Assembly: GCA_050700355.1 (NCBI GenBank)
Contig: JBOHHE010000137.1
Span: forward strand, 22,717 to 86,716
DNA length: 64,000 nucleotides
Direction: 5' to 3'
DNA from: GCA-003244245 sp050700355
GTDB lineage: Bacteria; Actinomycetota; Actinomycetes; Mycobacteriales; Pseudonocardiaceae
Under the pieces are notes generated by a model that did not search any database, was not told the DNA's origin, and was given only the letters and a program-made list of their open reading frames with translations. Below are positions 62,193-64,000 of the stretch, one piece after another; position 1 is the stretch's first letter, and every line of letters begins with the position of its first letter. A program made the translations under genes and the position numbers.

Positions 62193-62453
62193 ATGACCGC
62201 ATCGAGCTGTTCCATCGCTTCATCAGTGCGGGCTGAGATCGCACGCGCCGGGATGAGTCAAAGGCAGTTTGCCGCACGGCTCGGCTGGGAGCCGTCCCTG
62301 CTGGCGAAGAGGCTGCGCCCGCAGGGAGGTATCCCCTTCCGGGCCGACGAGCTGTCCAGGATCGCCGACGAGCTGAACATCCCGATCGAGCGTCTTTACG
62401 CCGCCGGGGCCGATCCGACCGTCCCGGCCCAGCCCGACGTCACGGCGTCATGA
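62193..62453 (+). CDS. HTH regulator of the element
   Basis: 86 residues: VRAEIARAGMSQRQFAARLG then EPSLLAKRLRPQGGIPFRAD and ELSRIADELNIPIERLYAAG, an XRE-type HTH. Divergent from the other HTH gene with about 100 bases between, as in phage immunity regions. Stop overlaps the next start (ATGA). Confidence 0.78.
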   Translation: MTASSCSIASSVRAEIARAGMSQRQFAARLGWEPSLLAKRLRPQGGIPFRADELSRIADELNIPIERLYAAGADPTVPAQPDVTAS

Positions 62454-62659
62454 CCATGCCCATGACCGCCCGCTATTTCCTGGTCCTGACTAGTGCCGGC
62501 GTGTTGCACGCGGTGCCCGTCGCGGGTGCGCGGGCTCCGTTGTGCGGTGCCCGCTATCGCGCGGGGCGGGTTGTGGCCTTGGCCGCCCGGCTGCACATGG
62601 CCCCGGCGTCGTGCGCTGGGTGCTTGCACGCCCAGCAGCAGGAACTGGACGCCGGATGA
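62450..62659 (+). CDS. Small element protein with Cys motif
   Basis: 69 residues, ARYFLVLTSAGVLHAVPVAG then CGARYRAGRVVAL and ASCAGCLHAQQQ. The Cys residues could bind metal. Coupled on both sides by ATGA overlaps (62450 and 62656). Unknown function; ATGs at 62450, 62456 and 62462 are all possible. Confidence 0.6.
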   Translation: MTMPMTARYFLVLTSAGVLHAVPVAGARAPLCGARYRAGRVVALAARLHMAPASCAGCLHAQQQELDAG

Positions 62660-63480
62660 ATACCCCCAGTACTCCACCCAAGCGCTGGATCAGCGCTGAA
62701 CAGTGGTTGCGCCGCGTGGACGAGGACGAGACCCAGTGGCCGATCCGCAGCGGCAAGGCCCGAGCACCCCCGAGCACCCCTGAGCACCAGCACCAGTACC
62801 TATCCGACCCGAGAGGACATGAGATGACCATCGATCCGACGACTGCGCCCACTGATCCGATCGCGACTCCCGATCCGTACGGGCATCTGCGCCCGGGTGA
62901 TGTCGACCCCTACAGAGGCAGCCCCGCCCCACCGTGTGCCGACATGTTCGGCGACAGCCAGAACTTGTGCTGCACCCGGGATCAGCACCCCGCCCATTGG
63001 GCGCACATCGCCTCAGGTATGTCGGGAGTGATCATGGCACTGTCCGTGTCCGGGCCGAGCGCGGCCGAACCCGACCCGATGAGTGCGCTACGCCCCGGTG
63101 ATCCGCTCACCGCGGCCCACCGGCAGGCGCGGCTGCTGCGGGCACTGGCCGACCATCTGGACGAGCACCCGCACCTGCCCACGGTGGCACAACCGTTTCG
63201 ACTCCAAGGGGATGAGCTTGAGCTGCGGGCCCCGGATGGCCCGGACGGCCTGAGTGCCTGGGCCAGGTCCATCGGGGCGACCCAGTTGCGGGTGGTGGCC
63301 ATCAAGGACAAGGGATGGTCGGCCATCTACGCCCGGGGGGCTCTGCGGGGTGCCATCTCGGTAGAGGTGTGGTCCTCGGTGGGGTGGTCCTCGACCACCC
63401 AGGAAACGATCACGGTGGACGAGCTCGATCGTCTCGCCGAGTCCGGCGTCGGCGCGCCAGCGGGGGCGGTGGCCCGGTGA
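62656..63480 (+). CDS. Element protein of unknown function
   Basis: 274 residues from ATG 62656, or about 218 from ATG 62824 which has GAGAGGACATGAG before it. Central Cys segment (CADMFGDSQNLCCTRDQHPA), then AHRQARLLRALADHLDEHPH and a C-terminal domain with VVAIKDKGWSAIYARGALRG. It may represent two gene starts. Stop overlaps the next GTG. Family not named, though similar proteins recur in actinobacterial elements. Confidence 0.6.
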   Translation: MNTPSTPPKRWISAEQWLRRVDEDETQWPIRSGKARAPPSTPEHQHQYLSDPRGHEMTIDPTTAPTDPIATPDPYGHLRPGDVDPYRGSPAPPCADMFGDSQNLCCTRDQHPAHWAHIASGMSGVIMALSVSGPSAAEPDPMSALRPGDPLTAAHRQARLLRALADHLDEHPHLPTVAQPFRLQGDELELRAPDGPDGLSAWARSIGATQLRVVAIKDKGWSAIYARGALRGAISVEVWSSVGWSSTTQETITVDELDRLAESGVGAPAGAVAR

Positions 63481-64000
63481 CCACCCACGGAGTGGATCTA
63501 TCAGGAATAGTCCTGGCCACCGGCGCGCACGATTCGCCCGAGGACGGATATTGCCTGATGGAGGCCGTGACCTGGATTCAAGGCCGAGTCAGGGTCGCGA
63601 CGGACACCAACAGCTGGCGCTGGGAACTCGGACCGGGAACCGAGTGGACCGACCAGCCCGCGTGCGTATCGGAGGTCCTGGCGGAATTCGGGCGCCAACT
63701 CAACGACCTCTTGCCCGATGAGCAGCGTCAGCAGCTTGTCCCGCTCATCCCGCTGCTGCTCGGTACCGCTGGTGACGGAAAGGACGAGACCCGGCGCTAC
63801 TTGGCCTTGGATTGGCTGATCAGAAACTGGTTGCCCACGTGGCTGGATCTCGTACCCGCATGTCGGGAGGATGCCTCCGCGCTGCGGGCGCTGGGCCGGA
63901 TCGCGGACGTGGCTGCGGCGAAGCGCGCCGCGCTGGTAGTGGGCGAGGCGCGTGGCAAGGCACGTGCCGCCAGGGCCGCCGCCGGGGACGCCGCCAGGGC
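63477..64000 (+). CDS. Element protein, 3' end outside window
   Basis: From GTG 63477 (overlapping the preceding stop): VDLSGIVLATGAHDSPEDGY then CLMEAVTWIQG, LNDLLPDEQRQQLVPLIPLL and ALRALGRIADVAAAKRAALV. It matches a protein type common on actinobacterial phages and integrative elements (CxMEAVxWL motif) whose function is unknown. Truncated by the window edge. Confidence 0.7.
   Translation, partial: MTTHGVDLSGIVLATGAHDSPEDGYCLMEAVTWIQGRVRVATDTNSWRWELGPGTEWTDQPACVSEVLAEFGRQLNDLLPDEQRQQLVPLIPLLLGTAGDGKDETRRYLALDWLIRNWLPTWLDLVPACREDASALRALGRIADVAAAKRAALVVGEARGKARAARAAAGDAAR

Larger units (their letters stand above)
61816..64000. mobile_element. Left end of an integrated element (phage or ICE-like) inside comEC
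   Basis: From comEC residue 688 to the window edge there are two divergent HTH genes followed by a tightly overlapping run of small genes, the pattern of the early region of actinobacterial integrative elements. The right end, integrase and attachment sites are outside the window. Confidence 0.6.

Overview
The window is high-GC actinomycete DNA. Gene content and order point to the Pseudonocardiaceae or close relatives: the actinobacterial ClpP1-ClpP2-ClpX set, trHbO globin, a 2-phosphosulfolactate phosphatase-like protein, the folC-DUF4233-ndk run, the rne-rplU-rpmA-obg-proB run, and the rsfS-phosphatase-degV-comEA-comEC run. Many starts are GTG and many genes overlap by 1-4 bases. All names rest on reading the translations; no database search was run.

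Layout. 0-10 kb: housekeeping and accessory genes, mostly on the minus strand (GH13 glucosidase, globin, MscS channel, GT-C transferase, PepN, ComB-like enzyme), then plus-strand rpiB (with a stop codon near its start) and a Nei-type glycosylase. 10-17 kb: a disturbed zone holding superoxide dismutase beside a MucR-like regulator that share an operator-like motif, then relics (antitoxin-like fragment, IS3 and IS66 transposase remnants, a decayed secreted protein, a broken TIR/TPR gene) around tRNA-Gly and tRNA-Pro. 17-24 kb: tig, clpP1, clpP2, clpX and a convergent valS of the archaeal-like type.

24.3-29.2 kb is the most striking part: a five-gene operon, grdE-grdB-grdC-trx-grdA, for a selenocysteine-dependent glycine/sarcosine/betaine-reductase-type system. 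This is a pathway known mainly from amino-acid-fermenting anaerobes. Two in-frame TGA codons fall exactly at the selenocysteine positions of GrdB and GrdA, and the GrdB one is followed by a good SECIS-like hairpin. The system differs from the clostridial one. GrdE lacks the Asn-Cys pair needed to make a pyruvoyl group, GrdB has UxxGxxC instead of UxxCxxC, and grdD, trxB and the sel genes are not in the window. It lies between valS and folC, which are usually neighbours in actinobacteria.

29-54 kb: a low-GC membrane-protein gene, then folC, DUF4233, ndk, a DrrAB-like ABC exporter, a radical-SAM protein with its DUF2344 partner (a subtilase gene lies between them), RNase E/G, L21, L27, Obg, ProB, FolP, ProA, NadD, a MacAB-like exporter, RsfS, a phosphatase and DegV. 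54.4-58.6 kb: a lower-GC island between degV and comEA with a C-protein-like regulator and C-box-like repeats, an unknown membrane protein, two adjacent RimK-type ATP-grasp ligases and a divergent unknown gene. 58.9-64 kb: comEA, then comEC cut off at about residue 688 by a mobile element that runs off the right edge.
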